A stretch of DNA of 9,091 bases from positions 1 through 9,091 of the forward strand of contig JBFLYO010000057.1 in assembly GCA_040756745.1 (NCBI GenBank), read 5' to 3'. Source of the stretch: JBFLYO01 sp040756745. Its GTDB lineage: Bacteria > Bacteroidota > Ignavibacteria > UBA10030 > UBA6906. Position numbers and translations under genes: made by a program. Position 1 is the stretch's first letter. Each line of letters starts with the position of its first letter. The notes beneath the pieces were generated by a model, which saw only the letters and a program-made list of their open reading frames with translations, made no database searches and was not told the DNA's origin. Shown here piece after piece: positions 1 to 6,929 of the stretch.

Positions 1-565
1 CAAGACCTTGTAGATCTGGGGCGGCATCGAAGAGCTGGGAGGATGGTTCCTTTATAATAGAGAAACTCTGCGTGATGCCAAGGCGCTTATGATAGGCCGT
101 CTGGCGGACTTCTGCATGCCACCGGTTCCCTTCCCTCCGCACCGGAACCGCGAGCGGCGCCCCGCCAAGGTTGACCCAATTTCCGCCGTGGGCGAGGTAA
201 TGCTCGATCTCGCTCCACGCCCGCTTTGGGAACGCAGAGCCGAACGGGGTGACAAGGACATCGAGCTCGCCGAGGGCGAACAGGCGGCCGAGCTGTTCCA
301 CGCCGACGAAACGCGCGTGAAGTTCATCGAGCGCTTCGTGCAGATGGGATTTGTTCAATTCAAGGCCATCAGTCGATGGAAAACCTTCTTCCCAGAAAAC
401 GGCAACGCGGGCGGGGGCCTGGGATAGGCTGGGAGTAGACAGTAAGGGGTAGGGAGTAGGGAGAAAGCGGTGCGTGCGGGCCGGTGCCGCAATGGACGTG
501 ACTGCAAGACTGCCTACTGTACCAAGGAAACGGCGGCGTGTCAGGAGAGGCAGACGGGGGGACAT
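1..565 (-). CDS. Tat-exported protein with a glutamine-amidotransferase-like N-terminal domain (3' end outside window)
   Basis: The minus strand is open from an ATG at 563-565 to the window edge, 188 codons without a stop. Residues 9-29 form a twin-arginine signal: T-R-R-R-F-L at 9-14, a hydrophobic stretch, and an A-P-A cleavage-like site at 27-29. A Pro/Ser/Thr-rich linker (about 30-52) follows. The mature domain then shows a beta strand V-A-V-F-W at 54-58, D-V-L-V-T-P-F-G-S at 102-110, W117, and Y-L-A-H-G-G-N-W-V-N-L-G-G at 133-145. This alternating strand/loop pattern resembles the class I glutamine-amidotransferase-like (ThuA or beta-galactosidase trimerisation type) fold often attached to secreted glycosidases; that assignment is inferred. 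The catalytic part, if any, lies outside. There is no Shine-Dalgarno before the ATG, but the Tat signal fixes the start approximately. It lies downstream of, and on the same strand as, the GH92 gene, which suggests a role in glycan breakdown. Confidence 0.72.
   Translation of the reverse strand, partial: MSPRLPLLTRRRFLGTVGSLAVTSIAAPARTHRFLPTPYPLLSTPSLSQAPARVAVFWEEGFPSTDGLELNKSHLHEALDELHARFVGVEQLGRLFALGELDVLVTPFGSAFPKRAWSEIEHYLAHGGNWVNLGGAPLAVPVRREGNRWHAEVRQTAYHKRLGITQSFSIIKEPSSQLFDAAPDLQGL
431..463. repeat. G-rich, TAG-containing low-complexity repeat inside the Tat gene linker
   Basis: On the plus strand this stretch is built from variants of GGGAGTAG, GGGGTAG and AGTAAG. It looks like the spacer-type minisatellite seen between genes, yet it lies in frame inside the Tat protein gene. 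There it encodes a linker rich in Pro, Thr, Ser, Tyr and Leu (about residues 35-45) between the signal peptide and the folded domain. Confidence 0.5.
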
Positions 566-585
566 GGGGACGGGGGACAGGGAGA
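556..585. repeat. G-rich repeat (GGGGACA-like units) overlapping the Tat gene start
   Basis: Four imperfect units of the form GGGGGACAT / GGGGAC / GGGGGACA / GGGAGAC follow one another on the plus strand. The start codon of the minus-strand Tat gene (563-565) is the CAT within the first unit, so its translation start region is pyrimidine-rich on the sense strand and has no Shine-Dalgarno. Confidence 0.5.
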
Positions 586-586
586 C

Positions 587-682
587 TTTGAATTCTGAAA
601 ATTCGAATTTTGAACTTGTTTGGAGCTTGGGATTTGGAATTTGTTTGTGATTTGAGATTTGTGATTTGTGATTTGGTGCTTC
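587..682. repeat. AT-rich spacer with a 14-bp palindrome and a 7-bp-period repeat
   Basis: This lies in the spacer between the GH92 stop and the Tat gene start. It contains a perfect 14-bp palindrome (AAAATTCGAATTTT, 598-611). At 641-682 it has a tandem array of a 7-bp unit, TTTGTGA with variant TTTGAGA, ending in GATTTGGTGCTTC. A shorter copy of the array is at 8701-8735. No coding capacity or terminator is apparent here. Confidence 0.7.
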
Positions 683-732
683 CGGGGGAAACCAGGGTTC
701 TTGCAGACTGCTCATTCCGGTTCCGAGAACGA

Positions 733-3700
733 TTACCGGGCCGCTGGTGCCGGTAGCGCTGATGACCCTGTTCCCCACTGATGATTCGGCTCCGGTCCCA
801 TGAAGAACTCCAGCGTTCCTCCTTTCATGATCTCCTCGTGACGGATGTAGAGGCGATCCAGGGGTCGTCCATTGAGCGATGCAGATTGGATAAACACGTT
901 CCGGTCGGTCAGGTCGTGAGCAAGTACCGCGAACGTTTTGTGATTCCCGACATCAATGGTTGCAGACTCGACCGCCGGGCTCCCGAACAGGTAATTGCCG
1001 TCGGCCGGATTGACAGGGTAGAACCCGAGCGCGCTGAAGATGAACCAGGCAGACATCTGACCGCAGTCCTCGTTCCCTGAAAGTCCGTCCGGACCTGAAC
1101 TATACAGCGTCCGCATGATGCGCGTGACCATCTCCTGCGTTTTCCATGGCTCGCCCGCGTAATCGTACAGGTATGCGATGTGGTGGCTCGGTTCGTTCCC
1201 GTGCGCGTACAATCCGATAAGCCCCGAGACATCCGGCGGGGCTCCAGTCCCTTCAAGGTTCGAACTCTGATTGAAAAGCGAATCCAGCCGCTCGACAAAG
1301 CTTGCGGCACCCCCCATCAGGGTGATGAGCCCCTGCAGGTCGTGCGGAACGAACCAGGTATACTGCCAGGCATTCCCTTCGGTGTACTCCGGCTGCATGC
1401 TTGTCGAGAACCGCGGATCGAACGGCGTCACCCAGCTCCCGTCGAGGTTCCTCCCTCGCATGAAACCTGTCGACCGATCGAAAACATTCCTGTAATAGCC
1501 GGCCCGCTCCATGAAGAGCGCGTAATCGTCTTTGTGCCCCAGCGCCTTCGCCATCTGCGCGATGCACCAGTCGTCGTACGCATACTCGAGAGTTTTCGAA
1601 ACAGACTCCGGCTCCTTGTCGGCCGGGACGTAGCCGACGGGGCGCACAGGAAGAAGCGTGACGCCTTCCCGCGCAAGGGTCTTCTTCTTTGAACCCACGA
1701 CCACAGTGACCGACTTCGGGGCGTTCACAGCGGGAACGCGAAGATGGAACGTGTTAAGACCCGGCATCAGCCAGACGGTTACCGGCCGCCCGTCCCCGAC
1801 CGTGATGGTCGTCTGTTCCGGCGGACCGAGATGCTCCACGTGAGCACGGACCACCTGCATCTTCGTGCTTCCGGCGTTTTCGATCCCGAATTCGTTCTCG
1901 AGCGTCATGCGGGGCGCAAAGGGATGCATGAACGTCATGTACCAGTCGGGACTTCCACCGTTTTCCCCTGTGACCTGAAGGTCTTGAGAGCCCGACTGCA
2001 GTGCCGCGATGGGAACCGTCAGCGTCATCGTGCCGAAGAGATCACCGAACCAGTCCTGATACGTCGTGCGGAATGACAGCGACATGCCGTTGCGCCCATC
2101 GATTGACCATTCCCGCTTCCGCTCCGGAGCACTCGTCGTGAAACTGAGGGCATACTGGTGGTTAACATACAGATCGAACCGGTGAACCCCCCTGCCGGCC
2201 ACCATCCCCGCGAACCAGACGAATGAGACCGTCTTTTCCTTCGTCGATACGGGAGCGGTCTTCCAGGTCACGGTCGAACGTCCGTCGGTCGCCCGTGCGA
2301 TCAGCGCCTTTGTCGCTGAAGGGAAGCCGGAGTGATATGTGATCGTCTGACCCGACGTCATTGCAGCGAAGCCATTCAGCACGGCACCGGTCGGTGCACC
2401 CTTTGGAGAGTCGGTGCCGGCATGCGGTGCGGGCCCGACGGAGGCAACGGCTGGCGAGTAGTATTTCAGGCCACGGTGGTCTCTGATGGCACTCGACTTC
2501 ATCGCACGGTACGCCGTTTCCGGGTCGAAACCGCGGATGCCCTTGAGCCAGGCATCCACGATCACCGGAACGGCGTGATAGCCGATCATGGTGTTCGTTT
2601 CACTGGCGGCGAGGGGCCAGACAGGGAGATGTCCGCTCTCGGCCGCAAACGCGAGCATCGCGTTCACCATATCATCGACCCTGTCGGGCTCTATGATCGT
2701 ATAGAGCGGATGCGCCGCGCGGAATGTGTCCCAAAGGGAAAAGGTGGAGTAGTTCTCGAATCCCGCCCCGGCATGCACCTGATCGTCCCCGCCGCGATAT
2801 CGTCCACTGAGGTCGTTGTAGATCGTGGGCGCCAGCATGGTGTGATACAACGCGGTATAAAACGTCTTCTTGAGGGATTCGTCCTCGGCGCGCAGGGTGA
2901 TCTTGCGGAGCGCCTGGTCCCAGGCCTCCGCCGCCGATTGCCGGATGAGATCGAAGTCCCATCCAGGGATCTCCCCGTCGACGTTCTCCAGCGCACTGCC
3001 GGCACTCACGGCCGAGATCCCGACTTTGACGAGCAGCGGCTCGCCGGATGCGAATCGGAGAAGCGCTTTCACATGCTTGCCTCGTGCGACCCTCCCCGCG
3101 GGGAACGGGACGCCGTCAGTAATCAGGGCAACCGACGAAGGGGGCCGGGAGAACCGTGCGGCAAAGTAGACCCTCTGGAGCTGAGCCCATCCATTGGACG
3201 TGCGCGACCCCATCAACGCGGCATCCCCCTCCATGCCGCAGGACGACTCCGTCGTGACGTCCTCCTGGCCGTAGCCGAGATTCACCACAACGCACGCCGA
3301 GTCGCCCGGTGGAAATGTGTACCGATGAAATCCTGCCCTTGTCGTCGCAGTCAGCTCGGCGCGGATCCCGGAATCCCGCAGGAGAACGGAGTAATAGCCG
3401 GGCGATGCGCTCTCATCGGCGTGGCTGAATGGAGCACGATAGTCGTCGGAGTGGATCCGGGAAGAAACGCCGGGCGTGACAAGGATGTCACCGAGGTCGG
3501 CGCATCCCGTCCCGCTGAGATGAGTGTGACTGAATCCAGCGAGCAGCGAATCGGAGTAATGGTACCCCGAACACCAGTCCCATCCGCGCTTCCCGGCATC
3601 GGGACTCAACTGCACCATGCCGAAGGGGACCGTAGCTCCCGGATAGGTGTGGCCGTGCCCTCCCGTGCCGATGAACGGATTGACGTACGAGACCGGTGAT

Positions 3701-3789
3701 TGGTCCGACTGGGCAAGTGTGTGAGAGGGGATAAGCAGCAACGCCATCACAAGCGGTGCGACGGAGCGGAACGGCCGCCGGAATCTCAT
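733..3789 (-). CDS. Secreted GH92-type alpha-mannosidase with a large inserted domain
   Basis: GH92 enzymes are calcium-dependent exo-acting alpha-mannosidases that trim mannose from N-glycans or mannans outside the cytoplasm. The protein has 1018 residues from the chosen ATG. A signal peptide spans about 1-27 (basic start, hydrophobic core, T-L-A-Q end). The family hallmark N-P-F-I-G-T-G-G-H-G-H begins near residue 37, followed by W-C-S-G-Y-H-Y, G-F-S-H-T-H-L-S-G-T-G-C and W-D-T-F-R (353-357). The C-terminal motifs are E-G-N-A-W (probable acid Glu804), H-G-N-E-P-S-H-H (863-870) and G-N-E-D-C-G-Q-M-S-A-W (Asp908 region, probable base). The family is usually about 750 residues; here residues 445-718 are extra and split the catalytic domain. 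I prefer the ATG at 3789 to an upstream GTG at 3855 because it directly precedes the signal peptide and has AAAGGA 10 bases upstream. It lies 73 bp after the secreted hypothetical gene and is probably cotranscribed with it. Confidence 0.93.
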   Translation of the reverse strand: MRFRRPFRSVAPLVMALLLIPSHTLAQSDQSPVSYVNPFIGTGGHGHTYPGATVPFGMVQLSPDAGKRGWDWCSGYHYSDSLLAGFSHTHLSGTGCADLGDILVTPGVSSRIHSDDYRAPFSHADESASPGYYSVLLRDSGIRAELTATTRAGFHRYTFPPGDSACVVVNLGYGQEDVTTESSCGMEGDAALMGSRTSNGWAQLQRVYFAARFSRPPSSVALITDGVPFPAGRVARGKHVKALLRFASGEPLLVKVGISAVSAGSALENVDGEIPGWDFDLIRQSAAEAWDQALRKITLRAEDESLKKTFYTALYHTMLAPTIYNDLSGRYRGGDDQVHAGAGFENYSTFSLWDTFRAAHPLYTIIEPDRVDDMVNAMLAFAAESGHLPVWPLAASETNTMIGYHAVPVIVDAWLKGIRGFDPETAYRAMKSSAIRDHRGLKYYSPAVASVGPAPHAGTDSPKGAPTGAVLNGFAAMTSGQTITYHSGFPSATKALIARATDGRSTVTWKTAPVSTKEKTVSFVWFAGMVAGRGVHRFDLYVNHQYALSFTTSAPERKREWSIDGRNGMSLSFRTTYQDWFGDLFGTMTLTVPIAALQSGSQDLQVTGENGGSPDWYMTFMHPFAPRMTLENEFGIENAGSTKMQVVRAHVEHLGPPEQTTITVGDGRPVTVWLMPGLNTFHLRVPAVNAPKSVTVVVGSKKKTLAREGVTLLPVRPVGYVPADKEPESVSKTLEYAYDDWCIAQMAKALGHKDDYALFMERAGYYRNVFDRSTGFMRGRNLDGSWVTPFDPRFSTSMQPEYTEGNAWQYTWFVPHDLQGLITLMGGAASFVERLDSLFNQSSNLEGTGAPPDVSGLIGLYAHGNEPSHHIAYLYDYAGEPWKTQEMVTRIMRTLYSSGPDGLSGNEDCGQMSAWFIFSALGFYPVNPADGNYLFGSPAVESATIDVGNHKTFAVLAHDLTDRNVFIQSASLNGRPLDRLYIRHEEIMKGGTLEFFMGPEPNHQWGTGSSALPAPAAR
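1636..2457 (-). other. Inserted domain within the GH92 catalytic region (residues about 445-718)
   Basis: In ordinary GH92 proteins the segment ending R-G-L-K-Y-Y runs almost directly into G-Y-V-P-A-D-K-E. Here about 270 residues separate them. The insert starts with a flexible Gly/Ala/Pro/Ser stretch. It continues with a likely beta-sandwich containing V-S-F-V-W-F-A-G-M (543-551 from the longer start, about 521-529 from the ATG), F-D-L-Y-V-N-H, D-W-F-G-D-L-F-G and W-Y-M-T-F-M-H. A second beta-rich part includes W-L-M-P-G-L-N-T-F-H-L-R-V. A carbohydrate-binding or oligomerisation role is a guess. The flanking GH92 sequence is intact on both sides, so this is an in-frame insertion and not a disruption. 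Confidence 0.8.
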
Positions 3790-3799
3790 CAGGGGCTGG

Positions 3800-3805
3800 T
3801 CCTTT
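3800..3805 (-). promoter_or_regulatory. Ribosome binding site deciding the GH92 start
   Basis: The sense strand reads AAAGGA ten bases before the ATG at 3789. The alternative GTG start at 3855 has no comparable site, and its extra 22 residues are Arg-rich, unlike a signal peptide. Confidence 0.5.
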
Positions 3806-3862
3806 CGGATTCGCGTTCGTTCGACGATGCGGGTACGCACCTGCCTGCGAAGCACGGTTCGG

Positions 3863-4744
3863 TTACCGTGGACTGACTTTCAATGATCGGATGATATTCT
3901 CCAGCAGCGCCAGGTTCGGCGCAAAATTCCTGCCCGGCAGCCTCTCCAGCCGGTCCACTGCATCTTTCAGCATTCGATCGTACGAGCGGGCGAATTCCGC
4001 CGGATTGTTGATCTTCCCCGTCGGGGGAAACCGTGGCGCCGTGACGGGGAAGAAGGCCGAGACGTACCAGTTGTTGTCGTCCGTCAGTCCTTGAAACGTG
4101 TAGACCAGGTCAGCATTATTGATGGGGGTCTTCTCCTGTTCGAACTGCGTGAGGAAAAGCACGCCGCGCCCGTTCCGGAACCTTACCGTCTTTCGCTTGC
4201 TGACCATCGCCTGGGAAACATCATACCATGGCAGGAATGGAACCCGTTCACCCCGCGGATGCGAGCGCCGTGAGAGATACTTGTTCAACTCTTCCACCGC
4301 GCCGACGGTCGTAGGAAAATCGGACGCAAACTCCTTGTTCGCGGGATCGCCTGTGGGAAACACGTAGATCCTGGCCTGGTCAAACTCCCTCCCTGCGCGC
4401 TGCCGCGCCGCTGGCACATACGAGTCGCGGAACGTGATGCGGATATGCTCCGGCCAGACTCCGTCGGGTTTCTCGGTCTTGTTGATCAGCGGTACCGCCT
4501 TGATGGTCTCAGCTACGAAGTCCTTTGCGAGCGACACGTCGAAGCTGAACGTTACGTTTTCATACGTGATCTCGCGTCGTTTCAGCGATTCCTGCGAGCC
4601 GGCGCGATCGGGCACAAGGAGGCAGACCAGCAGGATCGATGAGAATGCGATACGGAGGATTGGAGTCTCCAGGAAGCGGGTGGTCCTCTTCGGATGGGGC
4701 AAAGGGACAGACGTCAAGCGTCTATGCAGACAGGAGGTCACCAT
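3863..4744 (-). CDS. Secreted protein of unknown function
   Basis: This is a 293-residue protein that I cannot assign to a named family. It begins with an unusually long basic N-terminal region (R9, R10, K19, R20, R23) and then a hydrophobic segment at about 31-45 (I-A-F-S-S-I-L-L-V-C-L-L-V-P). It looks like a signal peptide with cleavage near residue 50, so the mature protein would be outside the cytoplasm. The most distinctive stretch is 194-232: G-V-L-F-L-T-Q-F, P-I-N-N-A-D-L-V-Y-T-F-Q-G-L-T-D-D, then W-Y-V-S-A-F-F-P-V. A charged helical C-terminus (250-293) follows. No catalytic motif is evident. There is no Shine-Dalgarno before the ATG at 4744, so a start further inside, at a non-ATG codon, is possible. 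It is followed after 73 bp by the GH92 gene on the same strand, which suggests a shared transcript. Confidence 0.8.
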   Translation of the reverse strand: MVTSCLHRRLTSVPLPHPKRTTRFLETPILRIAFSSILLVCLLVPDRAGSQESLKRREITYENVTFSFDVSLAKDFVAETIKAVPLINKTEKPDGVWPEHIRITFRDSYVPAARQRAGREFDQARIYVFPTGDPANKEFASDFPTTVGAVEELNKYLSRRSHPRGERVPFLPWYDVSQAMVSKRKTVRFRNGRGVLFLTQFEQEKTPINNADLVYTFQGLTDDNNWYVSAFFPVTAPRFPPTGKINNPAEFARSYDRMLKDAVDRLERLPGRNFAPNLALLENIIRSLKVSPR

Positions 4745-4795
4745 GGCCGGTTGATGACACCGCTGTCCGGTTCAGGAAGGAGAGCTTGTCATGTC

Positions 4796-4823
4796 TCTAT
4801 AAAGTATCCCTTGAGCAGAACAA
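4796..4823 (-). promoter_or_regulatory. Possible promoter for the secreted protein-GH92 unit
   Basis: In the 81-bp gap after the permease gene the minus strand has TTGTTC (4818-4823), a 16-bp spacer and TATAGA (4796-4801). This would start transcription near 4789, about 45 bases before the ATG at 4744. The call rests on motif match only. The overlapping TACTTTAT also loosely resembles the Bacteroidota -7 element. Confidence 0.35.
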
Positions 4824-4825
4824 AG

Positions 4826-5713
4826 TCAACGAAGAAAGAGAATCCCGACTCCGACGACGGCGATGACGGCGCCGCCGATCGCCTTGGCTGAGAGTCGTTC
4901 CTTGTGGATGAAGTGGACCAGCGGGAGCATCAGGATGGGGACTGTAGCCATCAAGGTCGCGGCCACACCGACGCTTGTCGACGCGACGGCAATGAGGCTG
5001 AAGGAAATCCCGAGAAACGGGCCGAGCACGGCCCCCAGGGCGGTGAGCCCCAGCGCCCGCCGGTCAGTGGAAAGCACTCGGAACCCTTCGTGCGTGTGCA
5101 GGGCGGAAAGACCGATGGGGAGCATGATAACAAGCGATGCCAGGATCCGGACGAGCGTCGCTGCGAATCCATTGATCTCCCCTTCGCGAAACGCCATCTT
5201 GGCAAAGATCAGTCCCACCCCCTGCCCTGTCGCAGCCAGGACTGCGTAGATGAGTCCGCGCCACACGATGGTCCCGTTGCCGTTCTGCTCGTTCCGCTCG
5301 AGCACGACGAGGGCGACACCCGCCAGTGTCACAAGAATGCCGAGGACGCCGAAAAGCGAGAGGCCTTCATCGAGCAGGAGGTACGCCAGGACTGCCGCGA
5401 CAGCCGGGGCCGTCGACATGATGAGCATGGTGATGCGCGGGCCCAAATCGCCGAATGCCCTGAAGAGGAACGAATCACCGACAGCGAGACCGATCACGCC
5501 GCTGATAGCGAGGAACCATGTCTGTTGCGCGGAGAGCCTCAGGTCGATCCCCCCGATCGCCACGGTCAGGCCCAGGTAGATCGCAGCGATGATGAGCCGG
5601 GCGACATTGACAGGCAGTGATCCCGCGCGGGCGGTCGCCGCAGCAAATACCAGCGCGCTGCACGACCAAAAGGCCGCGGTAAGCAGGGCGCTTATTTCGC
5701 CGACGAAGGGCAT
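4826..5713 (-). CDS. EamA/DMT-family membrane transporter
   Basis: This 295-residue, strongly hydrophobic protein has about ten transmembrane helices arranged as two EamA repeats. The first repeat runs from residue 1 to about 138 and contains the W-S-C-S-A-L-V-F start, G-D-S-F-L-F-R-A-F and S-T-A-P-A-V-A-A-V-L-A. The second runs from about 150 to 295 and contains G-Q-G-V-G-L-I-F-A-K, S-V-G-V-A-A-T-L-M-A-T-V-P and a final V-I-A-V-V-G-V-G-I-L-F-L. A charged loop (E-R-N-E-Q-N-G-N-G) joins them. Drug/metabolite transporters of this kind sit in the inner membrane and exchange or export small metabolites; the substrate cannot be read from sequence. Length and ends match the family. It is divergent from the methyltransferase gene and upstream of the secreted protein gene on the same strand. 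It probably has its own promoter and is not clearly linked in function to either neighbour. Confidence 0.9.
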   Translation of the reverse strand: MPFVGEISALLTAAFWSCSALVFAAATARAGSLPVNVARLIIAAIYLGLTVAIGGIDLRLSAQQTWFLAISGVIGLAVGDSFLFRAFGDLGPRITMLIMSTAPAVAAVLAYLLLDEGLSLFGVLGILVTLAGVALVVLERNEQNGNGTIVWRGLIYAVLAATGQGVGLIFAKMAFREGEINGFAATLVRILASLVIMLPIGLSALHTHEGFRVLSTDRRALGLTALGAVLGPFLGISFSLIAVASTSVGVAATLMATVPILMLPLVHFIHKERLSAKAIGGAVIAVVGVGILFLR

Positions 5714-5746
5714 CGCGTCTCAATTTGCGCAACATCCGAAGTTAAC

Positions 5747-5775
5747 AATCTACAAAGATCGGAGTGCAATACCAA
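5747..5775 (-). promoter_or_regulatory. Possible promoter of the EamA transporter gene
   Basis: In the divergent gap the minus strand carries TTGGTA (5770-5775), a 17-bp spacer and TAGATT (5747-5752), which would give a leader of roughly 27 bases before the ATG at 5713. This rests on motif and spacing only. No convincing promoter was found in the same gap for the plus-strand methyltransferase gene. Confidence 0.3.
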
Positions 5776-5858
5776 CGCCACAATGCTTTCCTCCTCGCAA
5801 TTTCGTACATTACCTATGGCACGCCGTTCCATTCATAGAACAACCCCCTGCTCTCTCC

Positions 5859-6908
5859 GTGACACCCCGGGAACGATGGCTCGCCCTCTTTGCACGGGAG
5901 CGGCCCGACAGGATTCCGACGGACTACTGGGCCACCGACGAAGTCACTGCGCGGCTGCTCCGCGACCTTCGCTGCGCTGACATCGAGGCGCTCTACTGCC
6001 ACCTTCACATCGACGGCATCATCCCGGTCGAGCCGCCGCGGACGGTTGAACATCATCCTGACGATCCGCTTGCCGACATCTGGGGGCTCCGCAAGAACCC
6101 GATCAACTATGGAACGGGGGTTTACGAGGAATTCGCCAATCATCCCCTCGAGTCGATGACGGAGGTCGAGGAGCTCGACCGGTACAAGTGGCCCAGCGCG
6201 GATGACCACGATTATGAGGCCTTCAGGAGGATGCTCATGCAGGTCCCCGGCCATCGCCTCGTCCGCTCGTGCATCTTCGAGCCGTTTCTGATCTACTGTG
6301 CCATGCGCGGACTCGAGCAGGCGATGATGGATCTTGTGGCCGACCCCGATTTTGTTATGACCGTGCTGAATTATATCTTTGAGTATCACTACAAGCTCGC
6401 TGAGCGGACGTTCGAAATCGGCAAGGGGAGGGTGGAGGTCACATACGTCGCGGAGGACCTCGGCGGCCAGACCGCACCACTCATGAGTCTCCCCCTCATC
6501 CGCAAGTTCTTTCTCCCGAACCAGAAAAAGATGGCCGACCTCGCGAAGAGTTTCGGCATTCATGTTTTCTATCACACCGACGGGGCGGTGAGGGAGATCA
6601 TCCCTGATCTTATCAACGTTACCGGCATCGAGCTGCTCAATCCGATCCAGTGGCGCTGTCCGGGGATGGAGCGTCAGGGTTTAGTGAAGGATTTTGGTGA
6701 CAAGATCATATTCCATGGGGCAATGGACAACCAGCAGACCCTCCCCTTCGGCACCGTGGAGGATGTAAAAAACGAGGTGCTGGAGAACATCCAGATTTTC
6801 CGCGGCGCGAGGTGGGTCTGCGCGCCGTGCCATAACCTCCAGCCCGTCACGTCGACGCAAAAGATCGTGGCAATGTACGAGACGATACACAACAACGGAT
6901 CACTGTAA
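5859..6908 (+). CDS. URO-D/MtaA-family (corrinoid) methyltransferase
   Basis: Starting at the GTG at 5859 gives 349 residues, normal for the family, and begins V-T-P-R-E-R-W-L-A-L-F, the usual first helix of this group. The reading frame stays open upstream to 5589, but that part is antisense to the transporter gene and has no family similarity. The URO-D fold is a TIM barrel; MtaA-like members move methyl groups between corrinoid proteins and thiols using zinc. Visible motifs are D-Y-W-A-T-D-E at 22-28, Y-V-A-E-D-L-G-G-Q near 196-204, F-Y-H-T-D-G at 237-242, F-H-G-A-M-D-N at 285-291 and W-V-C-A-P-C-H-N-L-Q-P at 319-329. His239, Asp241 and Cys321 or Cys324 fall about where MtaA has His-x-Cys and a distant Cys. 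True haem-pathway URO-D is unlikely, since the next gene encodes a corrinoid protein. No Shine-Dalgarno is visible. The methyl donor is unknown. Confidence 0.87.
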   Translation: MTPRERWLALFARERPDRIPTDYWATDEVTARLLRDLRCADIEALYCHLHIDGIIPVEPPRTVEHHPDDPLADIWGLRKNPINYGTGVYEEFANHPLESMTEVEELDRYKWPSADDHDYEAFRRMLMQVPGHRLVRSCIFEPFLIYCAMRGLEQAMMDLVADPDFVMTVLNYIFEYHYKLAERTFEIGKGRVEVTYVAEDLGGQTAPLMSLPLIRKFFLPNQKKMADLAKSFGIHVFYHTDGAVREIIPDLINVTGIELLNPIQWRCPGMERQGLVKDFGDKIIFHGAMDNQQTLPFGTVEDVKNEVLENIQIFRGARWVCAPCHNLQPVTSTQKIVAMYETIHNNGSL

Positions 6909-6914
6909 CGATAC

Positions 6915-6921
6915 GGAAGGA
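6915..6921 (+). promoter_or_regulatory. Ribosome binding site of the corrinoid protein gene
   Basis: GGAAGGA ends 8 bases before the ATG at 6930. It is the strongest ribosome binding site among the plus-strand genes, which fits a corrinoid carrier made in excess over its methyltransferase. Confidence 0.7.
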
Positions 6922-6929
6922 AACGAACG

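Noticed and set aside
89..427. Open frame of 112 codons on the plus strand
   Set aside because: It is antisense to the Tat protein gene, which has a clear signal peptide and a domain-like pattern in the same stretch.
2332..3699. Long open frame of 455 codons on the plus strand
   Set aside because: It is wholly antisense to the GH92 gene, is Arg/Gly-rich with no family motif, and is a by-product of the GC-rich codon pattern of the real gene.
3790..3855. Upstream GTG start adding 22 residues to the GH92 protein
   Set aside because: The added residues are Arg-rich and spoil the signal peptide; there is no ribosome binding site, unlike the ATG at 3789.
3853..3870. Small inverted repeat CACGGT/ACCGTG over the stop of the secreted protein gene
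   Set aside because: It has only a 6-bp stem and no following T-tract on the minus strand, so a terminator call is not supported.
5589..5858. Upstream 90-codon extension of the methyltransferase gene from an ATG at 5589
   Set aside because: Most of it is antisense to the transporter gene and has no similarity to the family; the conserved N-terminus begins at the GTG at 5859.
5714..5858. Cobalamin or SAM riboswitch upstream of the methyltransferase cluster
   Set aside because: The gap is short, and no B12-box or SAM-type conserved core could be recognised.
5814..6575. Open frame of 253 codons on the minus strand
   Set aside because: It is antisense to the URO-D-type methyltransferase, whose motifs run through the whole region.
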